A stretch of 64,000 nucleotides of DNA from Streptomyces sp. NBC_00464 (GTDB lineage Bacteria > Actinomycetota > Actinomycetes > Streptomycetales > Streptomycetaceae): assembly GCF_036013915.1 (NCBI RefSeq), contig NZ_CP107899.1, forward strand, positions 186,001-250,000, given 5' to 3'. Every line of letters begins with the position of its first letter. Positions within the stretch are counted from its first letter, which is position 1. This document shows, piece after piece, positions 36,785-45,300 of this stretch. A program made the position numbers and the translations under genes. Under the pieces are notes generated by a model, which saw nothing but the letters and a program-made list of their open reading frames with translations, made no database searches and was not told the origin of the DNA.

Positions 36785-37201
36785 TTGTCCACCGTTATCG
36801 AACAGTCCGTGCAAGCCCGCATGGTCGCATCCGCACCGCAGATGGAGACGCTTCCCGCCGTCCTGACCTACGACCGCACGGATCCCTTCGCCGTACGCAT
36901 GGCGTTTCCCGCGCCGGCGACGCTGGAGGGCACCGAGGTGTCGTGGGAGTTCTCCCGGGAGCTGCTGACTTCGGGGATGGACGCACCGGCAGGGGTCGGG
37001 GACGTACGTGTCAGACCCTTCGGATACGACCGTACGGTGCTGGAGTTCCACGCCGCCGAGGGAATCGCCATGGTGCACGTGCGGACGGCGGAGCTGCGCC
37101 GCTTCCTGCGGCGCGCGCAGGAGCTGGTGCCCGCCGGGGACGAGCGCCGCTTCCTGGACCTGGACCGGAGCCTGACGGATCTGCTCGACGGCTCCTGCTG
37201 A
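36785..37201 (+). CDS. ssgD: SsgA-like sporulation and cell-division regulator (SsgD-like)
   Basis: 138 residues, the normal length of SsgA-like proteins (SALPs), which are unique to sporulating actinomycetes and steer septum placement and cell-wall remodelling. Family blocks: LTYDRTDPFAVRMAFP, WEFSRELLTSGM, GDVRVRPFGYDRTVLEF and the C-terminal FLDLDRSLTDLL. The N-terminus MSTVIEQSVQARMVASAP resembles, from memory, S. coelicolor SsgD. The TTG start at 36785 sits after GGGAGCAGG. An array of eight 17-bp repeats begins four bases after the stop. Confidence 0.85.
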   Translation: MSTVIEQSVQARMVASAPQMETLPAVLTYDRTDPFAVRMAFPAPATLEGTEVSWEFSRELLTSGMDAPAGVGDVRVRPFGYDRTVLEFHAAEGIAMVHVRTAELRRFLRRAQELVPAGDERRFLDLDRSLTDLLDGSC

Positions 37202-37204
37202 GAC

Positions 37205-37340
37205 GGGGCCGTCGCGGGAGCGGGGCCGTCGCGGGAGCGGGGCCGTCGCGGGAGCGGGGCCGTCGCGGGAGCGGGGCCGTCGCGGGAGCGGGGCCGTCGC
37301 GGGAGCGGGGCCGTCGCGGGAGCGGGGCCGTCGCGGGAGC
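37205..37340. repeat. Tandem array, 8 identical copies of a 17-bp unit
   Basis: The unit GGGGCCGTCGCGGGAGC is repeated eight times without a mismatch from 37205 to 37340, followed by GGG of a ninth copy. Seventeen is not a multiple of three, so each frame cycles and it is not coding. It starts 4 bases after the ssgD stop and ends 84 bases before the leader tripeptide of the ABC-F gene. Confidence 0.95.
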
Positions 37341-37423
37341 GGGTCCCGGTAATTCGCTTGCCCCGGCCCGCGCCCCGCCGTAGTTTCGTTGTTGTCCTTG
37401 TTGTCGCCGATAGGAGTAGGACG

Positions 37424-37435
37424 TTGCTCGTCTGA
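37424..37435 (+). CDS. Met-Leu-Val leader peptide of the ABC-F gene
   Basis: TTG CTC GTC TGA encodes a three-residue peptide. It has an excellent ribosome site (AGGAG, 37412-37416) exactly 7 bases upstream, better than that of most genes here. It sits 195 bases ahead of an ABC-F ATPase. I recall work describing MLV leader peptides before antibiotic-responsive ABC-F genes in Streptomyces, where a drug-stalled ribosome switches the leader RNA. Here its stop codon is embedded in an 8-bp stem arm (37432-37439). It is too short for a homology test, so the call rests on position, ribosome site and stem. Confidence 0.6.
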   Translation: MLV

Positions 37436-37504
37436 GGTCTTGAGACACCGTGTTGCGCGCCGTGTCATGTCTGCACATGTCCGCGTGCCCGAGTGTGACC
37501 TCAG
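37432..37504 (+). promoter_or_regulatory. Probable attenuator structure in the ABC-F leader
   Basis: CTGAGGTC (37432-37439) is perfectly complementary to GACCTCAG (37497-37504). Its left arm overlaps the last base of the Val codon and the stop of the leader peptide. Inside lies a small GACAC/GTGTC stem (37443-37447 with 37462-37466) and, beyond it, a CCAC...GTGG hairpin (37543-37566) with inner GGAA/TTCC. A stalled ribosome would block the first stem. I cannot tell whether the output is transcription or translation. Confidence 0.5.
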
Positions 37505-37629
37505 CTCTTCGAGCCGTCCTCCGCGACCAGGGCCTTCCCTCTCCACTTCCGGAAATTCTTCCGTGGAAAGCCAGTGACCGGTGTCTCACCCCGTTGCCCC
37601 TGTCCTTCCTCGCAACCGGGAGATTCCTT

Positions 37630-39261
37630 ATGTCTACCCCCCTCACCCACATCACCTGCTCGTCGCTCTCCTTCGCCTGGCCCGACGGCAGCCCCGTCCT
37701 CGACGACTTCCATCTCACCGTGGGGCCGGGCCGTACCGGACTCATCGGGCTGAACGGCTCGGGCAAGTCGACCCTGCTGCGGCTGATCGCCGGTGAGCTC
37801 GCTCCCGCCGAGGGCAACGTCAGGGCGGCGGGCCAGGTCGGCTATCTGCCGCAGAACCTGGTCCTGGACACCGCGTTGCGGGTCGACGCCGCCCTGGGCA
37901 TCGCCGGGACCCGTGCGGCGCTGCACGCCATCGAGGCGGGCGACGTCGGCGAGGAGCGGTTCGCCGCCGTCGGTGACGACTGGGACGTGGAGGAACGTGC
38001 GCTGGCCACGCTCGACCAGCTCGGTCTCGGACACATCGGGCTCGATCGCACGATCGGTGAGATGTCGGGCGGCGAGTGCGTGCTGCTGCGCCTTGCGGCG
38101 CTGCTGCTGGCCCGGCCGGACGTGCTGTTGCTGGACGAACCGACGAACAACCTGGACCTGTACGCGCGCGGCCGCCTCTACGCGGCGGTCGACGCGTGGA
38201 ACGGCGTCCTCGTCGTCGTCAGCCACGACCGTGAACTCCTGGAGCGGGTCGACCAGATCGCCGATCTACGGGAGGGCTCGGTCACCTGGTACGGCGGGAA
38301 CCTCTCGGCGTACGAGGAGGCGCTCGCCGTGGAACAGGAGGCGGCCGAACGCATGGTGCGGGTCGCCGAGGCCGATGTGCACCGCCAGAAGCGCGAACTG
38401 GCCGAGGCCCAGGTCAAACTGGCGCGGCGCAAGCGCTACGGACAGAAGATGCAGGAGAGCAAACGCGAACCGAAGATCGTCATGGGCGCCCGCAAACGCG
38501 CCGCCCAGGAGTCGGCGGGCAAGCACCGCATCCTGCACACGGAGAAACTGGCCGAGGCGAAGGAGCGCCTCGACGACGCTGTCGAGGCTGTGCGGGACGA
38601 CGCCGAGATCAGGGTCGAACTGCCCCACACCAGGGTCCATCCGGGCCAGGGCGTGCTGATGCTGAGCGGTCTGGAACTTGCCTACGGGGCACGGGTGCAG
38701 GGTTCGTTCGAGGTGCGAGGTCCCGAGCGCATCGCGCTGGTCGGACGCAATGGAGCGGGCAAGACCACGCTGCTGCGGACGCTGGCCGGCGAGCTGGCAC
38801 CGGTATCCGGCGAGGCGTCGGTGCAGCTTCCGATGCGTTTTCTGCCGCAGCGGCTGGATGTGCTGGACGACGAGTTGAGCGTGGTGGAGAACGTGGCGCG
38901 GTTCGCACCGGATGCCACGAACAACCGGATCAGGGCGCGACTGGCACATTTTCTGTTCAGGGGTGCACGGGCGGACCGGCCTGCCGGGACCCTGTCGGGC
39001 GGTGAGCGGTTCCGTGCGGCTCTGGCCGCGCTGCTGCTGGCCGAGCCCGCGCCTCAGCTGCTGATGCTGGACGAGCCGACGAACAACCTGGACATGGCGA
39101 GCGTGAGCCGGCTGACGGCGGCACTCGATTCGTACGAGGGAGCGCTGATCGTGGCGAGCCACGACGTGCCGTTCCTCGAATCGATCGGCATCACGCGCTG
39201 GCTGCTGCTCGACGGCGGTCTCCGGGACACGACGGCCGAGGAGGTGCGTACCGGCCTGTGA
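37630..39261 (+). CDS. ABC-F subfamily ATPase, probable antibiotic-resistance type (TiaA-like)
   Basis: 543 residues, two ABC cassettes and no membrane segment. Cassette 1: GLNGSGKSTLL, signature MSGGECVLLRLA, VLLLDEPTNNLDL, SHDREL. The long charged linker (about 225-320, with KRYGQKMQESKREPKIVMGARKR) is the ribosome P-site arm typical of target-protection ABC-Fs. Cassette 2: GRNGAGKTTLL, LSGGERFRAALAALL, LLMLDEPTNNLDM, SHDVPF. It probably dislodges a drug from the ribosomal peptidyl-transferase centre. ATG 37630 follows GGGAG by about 7 bases. The long leader with an MLV peptide indicates drug-induced expression. By position it resembles S. coelicolor SCO6720, recalled as TiaA, unverified. 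Confidence 0.88.
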   Translation: MSTPLTHITCSSLSFAWPDGSPVLDDFHLTVGPGRTGLIGLNGSGKSTLLRLIAGELAPAEGNVRAAGQVGYLPQNLVLDTALRVDAALGIAGTRAALHAIEAGDVGEERFAAVGDDWDVEERALATLDQLGLGHIGLDRTIGEMSGGECVLLRLAALLLARPDVLLLDEPTNNLDLYARGRLYAAVDAWNGVLVVVSHDRELLERVDQIADLREGSVTWYGGNLSAYEEALAVEQEAAERMVRVAEADVHRQKRELAEAQVKLARRKRYGQKMQESKREPKIVMGARKRAAQESAGKHRILHTEKLAEAKERLDDAVEAVRDDAEIRVELPHTRVHPGQGVLMLSGLELAYGARVQGSFEVRGPERIALVGRNGAGKTTLLRTLAGELAPVSGEASVQLPMRFLPQRLDVLDDELSVVENVARFAPDATNNRIRARLAHFLFRGARADRPAGTLSGGERFRAALAALLLAEPAPQLLMLDEPTNNLDMASVSRLTAALDSYEGALIVASHDVPFLESIGITRWLLLDGGLRDTTAEEVRTGL

Positions 39262-39296
39262 ACGCGGGGGCGCACAGGGCGATGGGTCTGTGGGGG

Positions 39297-39758
39297 CTAC
39301 CGGTGGAGTAAAGCCCAGGTCTTGGAGCCGCCGGAGGCCGTCAGCGCGGGGGCCAGCCCCCAGTCCCCGCCGTGCGCGTCCACCGCGGCGGCCAGCAGCC
39401 ACATGCTGGCGCTGCGGTGTTCACGGCACTCCTCGGACTTCTCGGGCGTCGCATGGGCCGGGTGCTGGTCGTAGAGGGTGATCCGCAGGGCGTCGAACTG
39501 CCAGTGGACCCGTAGGAGCATCTCCCGGTCCGGGGTGAAGCGGTAGGCGGCCGCGACCAGTTCCGAGGTGGCGAGGACCGCGGTCTCAGCGAGTTCGGCG
39601 AGACCGTGCCGGGTGAGGAGTTCGTCCACGGCGCGGCGGGCGAGGCCCGCACAGAAGGCGCCGCCCGGAAGGGCGAACGAGTAGCTGAGGTTGTCCGCCG
39701 CCGGCGGTTGTGGTCCGGCGGGTGCGAGGGCCGGGAGACAACGCAATGCGCCCTTCAT
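39297..39758 (-). CDS. ATP-binding-like regulatory protein with degenerate N-box and a TTA codon
   Basis: 153 residues with a GHKL-type fold outline (FCAGLARRAVDELLTRHGL, VLATSELVAAAYRF, LRVHWQFDALRITLYDQ). The N-box reads SELVAAA where active members have ELVxNA, so the Mg-binding Asn is absent and ATP binding is doubtful. The fourth codon from the end is TTA (39309-39311), making full-length product dependent on the bldA tRNA. It is divergent from an HTH/DUF397 pair (168-base gap), the classic Streptomyces arrangement in which this protein modulates its partners. The gap has GTGTG-N8-CACAC at 39784-39801. Confidence 0.72.
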   Translation of the reverse strand: MKGALRCLPALAPAGPQPPAADNLSYSFALPGGAFCAGLARRAVDELLTRHGLAELAETAVLATSELVAAAYRFTPDREMLLRVHWQFDALRITLYDQHPAHATPEKSEECREHRSASMWLLAAAVDAHGGDWGLAPALTASGGSKTWALLHR

Positions 39759-39926
39759 CAAGTGCTGCTCACATTTCTCGTACGTGTGGTGACGATCACA
39801 CACAGGGGCGCGGTCGCCCCGTGTGAGACTTGCACTACCGACCGTAGCGCACACCCGGAGCACAGTGCTACTACTTGTGTGGTTCCGGTCATTTCGACAC
39901 CCCCCACCCCCCGGAGGACACGCACC

Positions 39927-40778
39927 GTGCCACCCAGAAGCACTCCGACCGCACGGCAACAACGCCTCGGGTACGAACTGCGCAAGCTGCGCGAGCAGTC
40001 GGGGATGACGGCACAGCAGGCGGCGGCACTGCTCGGCGTCGACCGCACCCGCATCCCGAACATCGAGTCCGGCCGGTTCGGCATCAGCGCCGAGCGGGTC
40101 CGCACCCTGGCCTTCAATTACGGCTGCCCGGACACCGGCCTCGTGGACCTCCTGGCGGAGATGGCGCAGGAGCGGGCCAGGGGCTGGTGGGAGGAGCATC
40201 GCGGACTGCTGCTGCCGAGCCTGCTGGACATCGCCGAACTCGAGTTCCACGCAGTGGAGTTGATCACCGCCACCACCACACACATCCCCGGCCTGCTCCA
40301 GACCGAGGAGCACGCGCGAGCGGTCTTCGACAACGCCGACCCCCAGCTCCCGGGCCCCGACCTGATGGCCCGGCTCTCCCTGCGGCTGCGCCGCCAGGAG
40401 GTGCTGGAACGGGACCGGCCACCGCTGTACGAAGCGGTGATCCACGAGGCCGCGCTGCGGATGCAGTTCGGCGGCCCCAAGATCACCCGGGCGCAGCTGG
40501 AACACATTCTCGACCAGTCCGAGCGCGGCCGGATCACGGTCCGGGCGATCCCGTTCGCGGCAGGCGGTTTCCCCGGAGCCGGACAGTCGTTCACCTATGT
40601 CGGCGCGGCGGTCCCGCAGCTCGATACCGTGCAGCTGGATTCCTCGCACGGTTCGATGCTGCTGGACGCGGATATGCAACTGCGCCGATACCGGGGCCTG
40701 TTGGAGCGCCTGCGTACGCTCGCGCTGCCTGTCGAGGAATCGCGCGATTTCATCCGATGCATAGCCCAGGACCTCTGA
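39927..40778 (+). CDS. XRE family regulator with DUF5753 domain
   Basis: 283 residues. The helix-turn-helix spans about 15-75 (ELRKLREQSGMTAQQAAALLGVDRTRIPNIESGRFGIS). The remainder is the DUF5753/Scr1-type domain, with its hallmark ATTTHIPGLLQTEEHARAVF and VIHEAALRMQFGGP. Such proteins (WhiJ-like) repress development or antibiotic genes and act with a small DUF397 protein. The GTG start has GGAGG 9 bases upstream. The DUF397-like gene follows after 11 bases, so the two are co-transcribed. Confidence 0.9.
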   Translation: MPPRSTPTARQQRLGYELRKLREQSGMTAQQAAALLGVDRTRIPNIESGRFGISAERVRTLAFNYGCPDTGLVDLLAEMAQERARGWWEEHRGLLLPSLLDIAELEFHAVELITATTTHIPGLLQTEEHARAVFDNADPQLPGPDLMARLSLRLRRQEVLERDRPPLYEAVIHEAALRMQFGGPKITRAQLEHILDQSERGRITVRAIPFAAGGFPGAGQSFTYVGAAVPQLDTVQLDSSHGSMLLDADMQLRRYRGLLERLRTLALPVEESRDFIRCIAQDL

Positions 40779-40789
40779 GGAGAGAGATC

Positions 40790-40981
40790 ATGAAGGAAAT
40801 CTGCTGGGACGAAGCGTTTTGCAGCGAGGGTGCGAACTGCTTCCGTTTCGGACTCGACGACCAGGGCCGCGCCTACATCGGCTCCACGACCGACACCGCC
40901 ACCTTCGTCAGCGACTCCGTGGAGGCGCTGCAGGCGCTGATCTTCGCGGTGAAGGCGGGCGCGGCTGACCATCTGCTCTGA
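40790..40981 (+). CDS. DUF397-like small protein, partner of the XRE regulator
   Basis: 63 residues with a diverged DUF397 pattern: CWDEAFCSEGANCFRFGLDD in place of the usual W-x-K-S-S-x-S-G-x2-x-NCVEV, then YIGSTTD and VEALQALIFAVKAGAADHLL in place of the final W-x2-F-x3-V-x-G. It probably binds the upstream XRE protein and relieves its repression, as in the WhiJ/BldB-type systems. GAGGAG lies 7 bases before the ATG. Confidence 0.72.
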   Translation: MKEICWDEAFCSEGANCFRFGLDDQGRAYIGSTTDTATFVSDSVEALQALIFAVKAGAADHLL

Positions 40982-41201
40982 TCCGGCCCCACCAGACCGT
41001 GCCCCTCGTGCGCTGCGCTCCGAGTACGCCGACTGTTCAGAGCCCATCGCCACCGGGGGCCCGGCCCGGCCGATTATTCGACTTTCGCTCACCTCACTCC
41101 CACCTCCCTGACCCTCCGTATATACGCCTGACCTGCACTTATGACACAACGTGATCAATCGTCGCCCGGACGGGCTTGGCGGAGGCCTTACCGCCGCTTT
41201 A

Positions 41202-41234
41202 ACCTACGGTCTCGTAACCTACGAAGCCGTAGGT
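41202..41234. promoter_or_regulatory. 33-bp nested palindrome before the desaturase gene
   Basis: ACCTACGG (41202-41209) and CCGTAGGT (41227-41234) flank TCGTA-ACC-TACGA, all with a common centre. Thirteen of 16 positions per arm match. It lies 25 bases ahead of the start codon and overlaps the probable promoter, as expected for a TetR-type lipid sensor, though no such regulator gene is adjacent. Confidence 0.65.
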
Positions 41235-41259
41235 AATTCTCCCGTCCCCAGGAGCCCCC

Positions 41260-42234
41260 GTGACGATCACCTCTCCCCACCTCGGCAGTTCACAGGCGTG
41301 GACCGACGCCCAACTGCTGTACGCGCTGGAAGAGGTGGTGGAGAAGGAACTCAACCGCCATCTCAAGGTCGCCAAGGACTGGATGCCGCACGAGTACGTG
41401 CCGTTCTCCGACGGCCGGAACTTCCCCGGCATCTTCGAGGACGGCCAGGCCTGGGAGTCCGAGCAGTCCAAGGTCACGGACATCGGCAAGATCGCCCTGG
41501 TCGTGAACCTGCTGACCGAGGACAACCTCCCCAGCTACCACCACGAGATCGCCTCGCTGTTCGGCCGCGACGGCGCCTGGGGCACCTGGGTGCACCGCTG
41601 GACGGCCGAGGAGGGCCGCCACGGCATCGTGATGCGCGACTACCTGCTCACTTCGCGCGCCGTGGACCCGGACAAGCTGGAGCAGTTCCGCATGGCGCAC
41701 ATGGCGGAGGGCTTCGAGTCCGACAACCGCCACTCGATGCTGCACTCCGTGGCGTACGTGGCGTTCCAGGAGCTGGCGACCCGGGTCTCGCACCGCAACA
41801 CCGGCCACCAGTCGGGCGACCCCGTCTGCGACCGCATGCTGGCGCGGATCGCGACCGACGAGAACCTGCACATGGTGTTCTACCGCAACCTCCTCGGTGC
41901 TGCCTTCGAGCTCGCACCGGACCTGACCATGATGTCCGTGCGCGACGTCGTCGTGAACTTCCGGATGCCCGGCCACGGCATGCCCGGCTTCGAGCGGGCC
42001 GCCGCGCAGATGGCGATCGGCGAGATCTACAACATGCGGATCCACCACGACGACGTCATCCAGCCGGTGTTGCGCTACCTGAAGGTGCTGGACATCGACG
42101 GCCTGGGCCCGGAGGGCCTCAAGGCCCAGGAGGAGCTCGGTCTGTACATGAGCGGGCTGGACAGCGAGGCGTCGAAGTTCGACGAGAAGCTCGCCGCGCG
42201 CAAGGCGCGCATGGCGGCCCGCGCGCAGGCCTGA
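41260..42234 (+). CDS. Acyl-ACP desaturase (soluble di-iron stearoyl-ACP type)
   Basis: 324 residues of the ferritin-like di-iron desaturase family, which introduces a double bond into acyl-ACP or acyl-CoA using O2. The two iron-ligand helices are visible as EEGRHG and DENLHM (Glu/Asp-Glu-x2-His); further Glu ligands lie in ELNRHL and the helix around QELATR. NLPSYHHEIASLFG matches actinobacterial DesA-type proteins. The GTG start follows AGGAG by 5 bases. The 33-bp palindrome upstream suggests regulation by membrane-lipid state. A ferredoxin is not encoded nearby. Confidence 0.93.
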   Translation: MTITSPHLGSSQAWTDAQLLYALEEVVEKELNRHLKVAKDWMPHEYVPFSDGRNFPGIFEDGQAWESEQSKVTDIGKIALVVNLLTEDNLPSYHHEIASLFGRDGAWGTWVHRWTAEEGRHGIVMRDYLLTSRAVDPDKLEQFRMAHMAEGFESDNRHSMLHSVAYVAFQELATRVSHRNTGHQSGDPVCDRMLARIATDENLHMVFYRNLLGAAFELAPDLTMMSVRDVVVNFRMPGHGMPGFERAAAQMAIGEIYNMRIHHDDVIQPVLRYLKVLDIDGLGPEGLKAQEELGLYMSGLDSEASKFDEKLAARKARMAARAQA

Positions 42235-42255
42235 CGGCCGGCACACACGACCCCG

Positions 42256-42286
42256 ACGGGGGCGGGTCTCCGCGGCCCGCCCCCGT
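42256..42286. terminator. Bidirectional hairpin after the desaturase gene
   Basis: ACGGGGGCGGG (42256-42266) pairs perfectly with CCCGCCCCCGT (42276-42286) around a 9-base loop, in the 91-base gap between convergent genes. Confidence 0.65.
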
Positions 42287-42325
42287 TCGCCACGTTCGCA
42301 CCCCCGGCGCCCCCTGCGGGCGCAC

Positions 42326-45300
42326 TCATTCGCGCACCGTCACCTCCGCGTAGGCGGCGTCGCGCACATCCGCGTCCGGGTGGCGTCGCAGAAGTCTCAG
42401 CTGGGTACGCCACGGCCCGCTCCAGCCGGTCCGCCGGCCGGCCGCCGCAGCGAGCTCCACGGCCATGTGGCCATGGGCGGCGCCACCGTCCTCGGCCAGG
42501 CGTGCCACGAGCGCGAGCAGCGTTCCCAAGTCCTCCTCGCCGCGTGGCGCCCCGATCCTTGTGCCGAGCACACCCGCGGTCCGGGCGGCGAGCACGGGAC
42601 GGCCGTCGTGCAAGCGGGCCAGCCGGTCCAGCGCGGCGTACAGCGCATCGGGCCCCGCATCCGGATCGACGGCCCTCACCAGGAGCTCCGCGGCCTGCGG
42701 TACGTGGTCCCGGTGACTGGCGAGCAGTTCCCCGGCGGCGCCCAGCACGGGCCTCAGCGCGTCGTCGGTGCGCGCCCCCGCCGCTGCGGCGAGCCGGTTC
42801 ACGAGGTGGACGACCCGCTGCCGCCCCGGCCGGTCGCGCTCGCTGCCCGCGTCGTCCATGGCCACGGCGTCGGTGAGACTGCGCAGCGCCCGCATGAGCG
42901 CCTGCGCCGCCTCGGGCGTAGCGGGTGCGGCGGGCACCAGCGCGTCCGCGGCCGACTGCCAGGAGCGGCGGCGGGCGAGGTCCGTCGCCGCGGCCATCAG
43001 TACATCGCAGGCGCCCGGCGCCCACGGCATCCAGCGGGCCACCACGGCGTGGGCCGACGCCGCGAGTTCCTCGTCGTCGGTCTCGCACACCTCCCGTACC
43101 AGGCCTGCGTAGCGGGGACGGTACGTCGCGGGCAGGTCCATGGGCCGCACGCGCAGTACGGCGGTGCGCAGTACCCCGGTGCCGGTCGCCGCGTCCGTGA
43201 GCAGGTCCCACATCCGCTCGTCGCCGAGCAGCCCGGTGCCGCAGGCCACGGCGGCAGCCCGCACGTCGGGGTGCTGGCCGGACAGCCCGTACGCCTCGGC
43301 GACCAGCGCGGCGGCCTGTGGCCGGGGCAGCCGGGTCGCGGCGAGCCGTACGGCCTCCTTGCGGGCGGTCACCTTGCCGGTGCCCGGTGCGAGCCGCTCG
43401 CGCAGCAGGGGCCCGAGCACGGAGGGGCGGACGTCCTGCGAGGCCCGGCCGGCCGCGAAGACGGCGACCCTGGCGCGGTCACCCCCGCTGTGGGCGAGCA
43501 GCGCCGCCAGCATGTCCGGTGCCCGGTCCGTCCCGCCCAGTGCCGTGAGGGCCGCCTCGGCGAGCACGACGTCCTCGGAGCCGGTCCAGTCGAGCACGGC
43601 TGCGGCACCGGTCGAGGGGATGCGGGCCAGTGAACGTATCGCGGCGGCACGGGTGTACAGCGGCAGTTTCTCGTCCCGCGCGACCCGCTCCAGGCCACGC
43701 AGGGCCGCACGCCGCTGGCGCGGCACCCAGCGGCGGACCCCGGCGTCGGCCTGCACGCTCCACGGTGTTCCGTGCGGCAGGAAGCGGCCGTACGGCGGTG
43801 GGTCGCCGAGATACGGGTCGAGCAGGTCGGTACGGCAGCCGGTGAGAACGCGCAGCACCTCGGGCAGGGCTCCGGCGGAGGGTTCGACGGCCAGGAGCCG
43901 CTCCACACGCTCGCTGCGGTGCGCGACCGGCTCCAGCCACAGTCCCACCGCGGTCCGCGCCGCGCTGTTCTCCCCGAAGCGCACCGCCTGCCACAGGAGC
44001 TCCTGCAATTCGGGCAGTCCGGCCGCGCGACGGCCGAGCGCCCTGGTCAGCGCGAACACGAGTCCGTAGTCGGCCTTCTCCGCGCCCGCCTCCAGCCAGG
44101 GCCGGAGCGCCTCGAACACGTCCGTTTCCTGGCCGCGGCGCAGGGTCCGGTCGAGCCGTCCGAGGTCCGCTCCCCCGGTGTTGCCCGAGATCCGGACCAG
44201 GGTGCGCAGGGCCCAGCTGACGAGGGCGCGCCGGCCTGTCGCGGCGTGCTCGCGCAGCAGGCCCAGCGCAAGGGTGCTCAGGGCGTGCCGGGTGGCGTGC
44301 GAGGAGTCCCGGGCCTCGACGGCGTCGGCGGCTATCAGGTCCAGGGCCGGTTCCGCCGCGTCGGTGAAGAGACCGGGCGGGACGGCCGCCAGCGCGTGGA
44401 GGGCGACCGAACGGACCGGGTCCTGTTCGTTGCGCAGCCGCTCCATGTCGGCGAGCGCGTCCGCGAGGCAGGCCGGGTCCCCCGCCCGCCCGGCGTTGCC
44501 GATGAGCAGCGACCATGCCTGCGCCCGGTCCTCGGCCACGGGCGCACAGGTGGCGGCGGTCAGCCGCTCGCGCACCTCGGCGACGGGCAGGTACGACTCC
44601 GCGATCAGCACGGTGCTCCGGGCCGCTCCGCGTTCGGCCGCCAGCCGGGCCGTGCGCCGCGCCTCGTCCGCGACGCTGCTGCGCGGCAGCGCGTCGAGCA
44701 GCACGGTGTCCACCGAGATCTGGTTCCCCTCACCCCGTCCGGCCATGACCGAGGTGTAGAAGGCGGCGCGACGGCCCGGCGGGAGGGCGGCGAGCAGGCG
44801 GGCGAGCGCCCTGGAGTCCGTTGCCATGGCCCGGCCGAGCTCCACCACGAGCCCTTCGGACGCGGTGCGGGCCAGGCGGTACAGGACGCTACGCCCCAGC
44901 ACGGCGCCCCCCGGCCGGGCGCCGGGGCGCAACAGAAGGCGGACGAGCCGGTCGGGGCCGGCCTCGGCGAGTGCCCCGAGGCGGCTGGTAAGCGGCCACG
45001 GAAGGGTGGCCGGAGCGTAGCGTTCGAGCAGATCGAGTACCCGCTCCGGGAGGGGCGCGACGGTGGCGGCGACCCCGGCGGCGTACCGGTGCCACCACTC
45101 GGCGCGGTGCGGCTCGGGCAGTGCCGCCAGGTGCCGCGCGCAGGCATCGAGGAGGAGGTCCGGATGCCGGCGTCCGAGGCCGCCCCAGCCGCGTACGGCA
45201 TGCAGCAGTTCGGGCAGCAGCCGGGCCGCGGTCCCCGGCGTGCACCCCGGCAGCAGTACGGTGGCGTCCGCGTCGCCCCAGTCCGCACGGACCCCGTCGA

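Noticed and set aside
37203..37383. Reading frames across the 17-bp repeat array (repeats of GAGPSRERG-type)
   Set aside because: The period is not a multiple of three and the peptide is only the translation of the DNA repeat.
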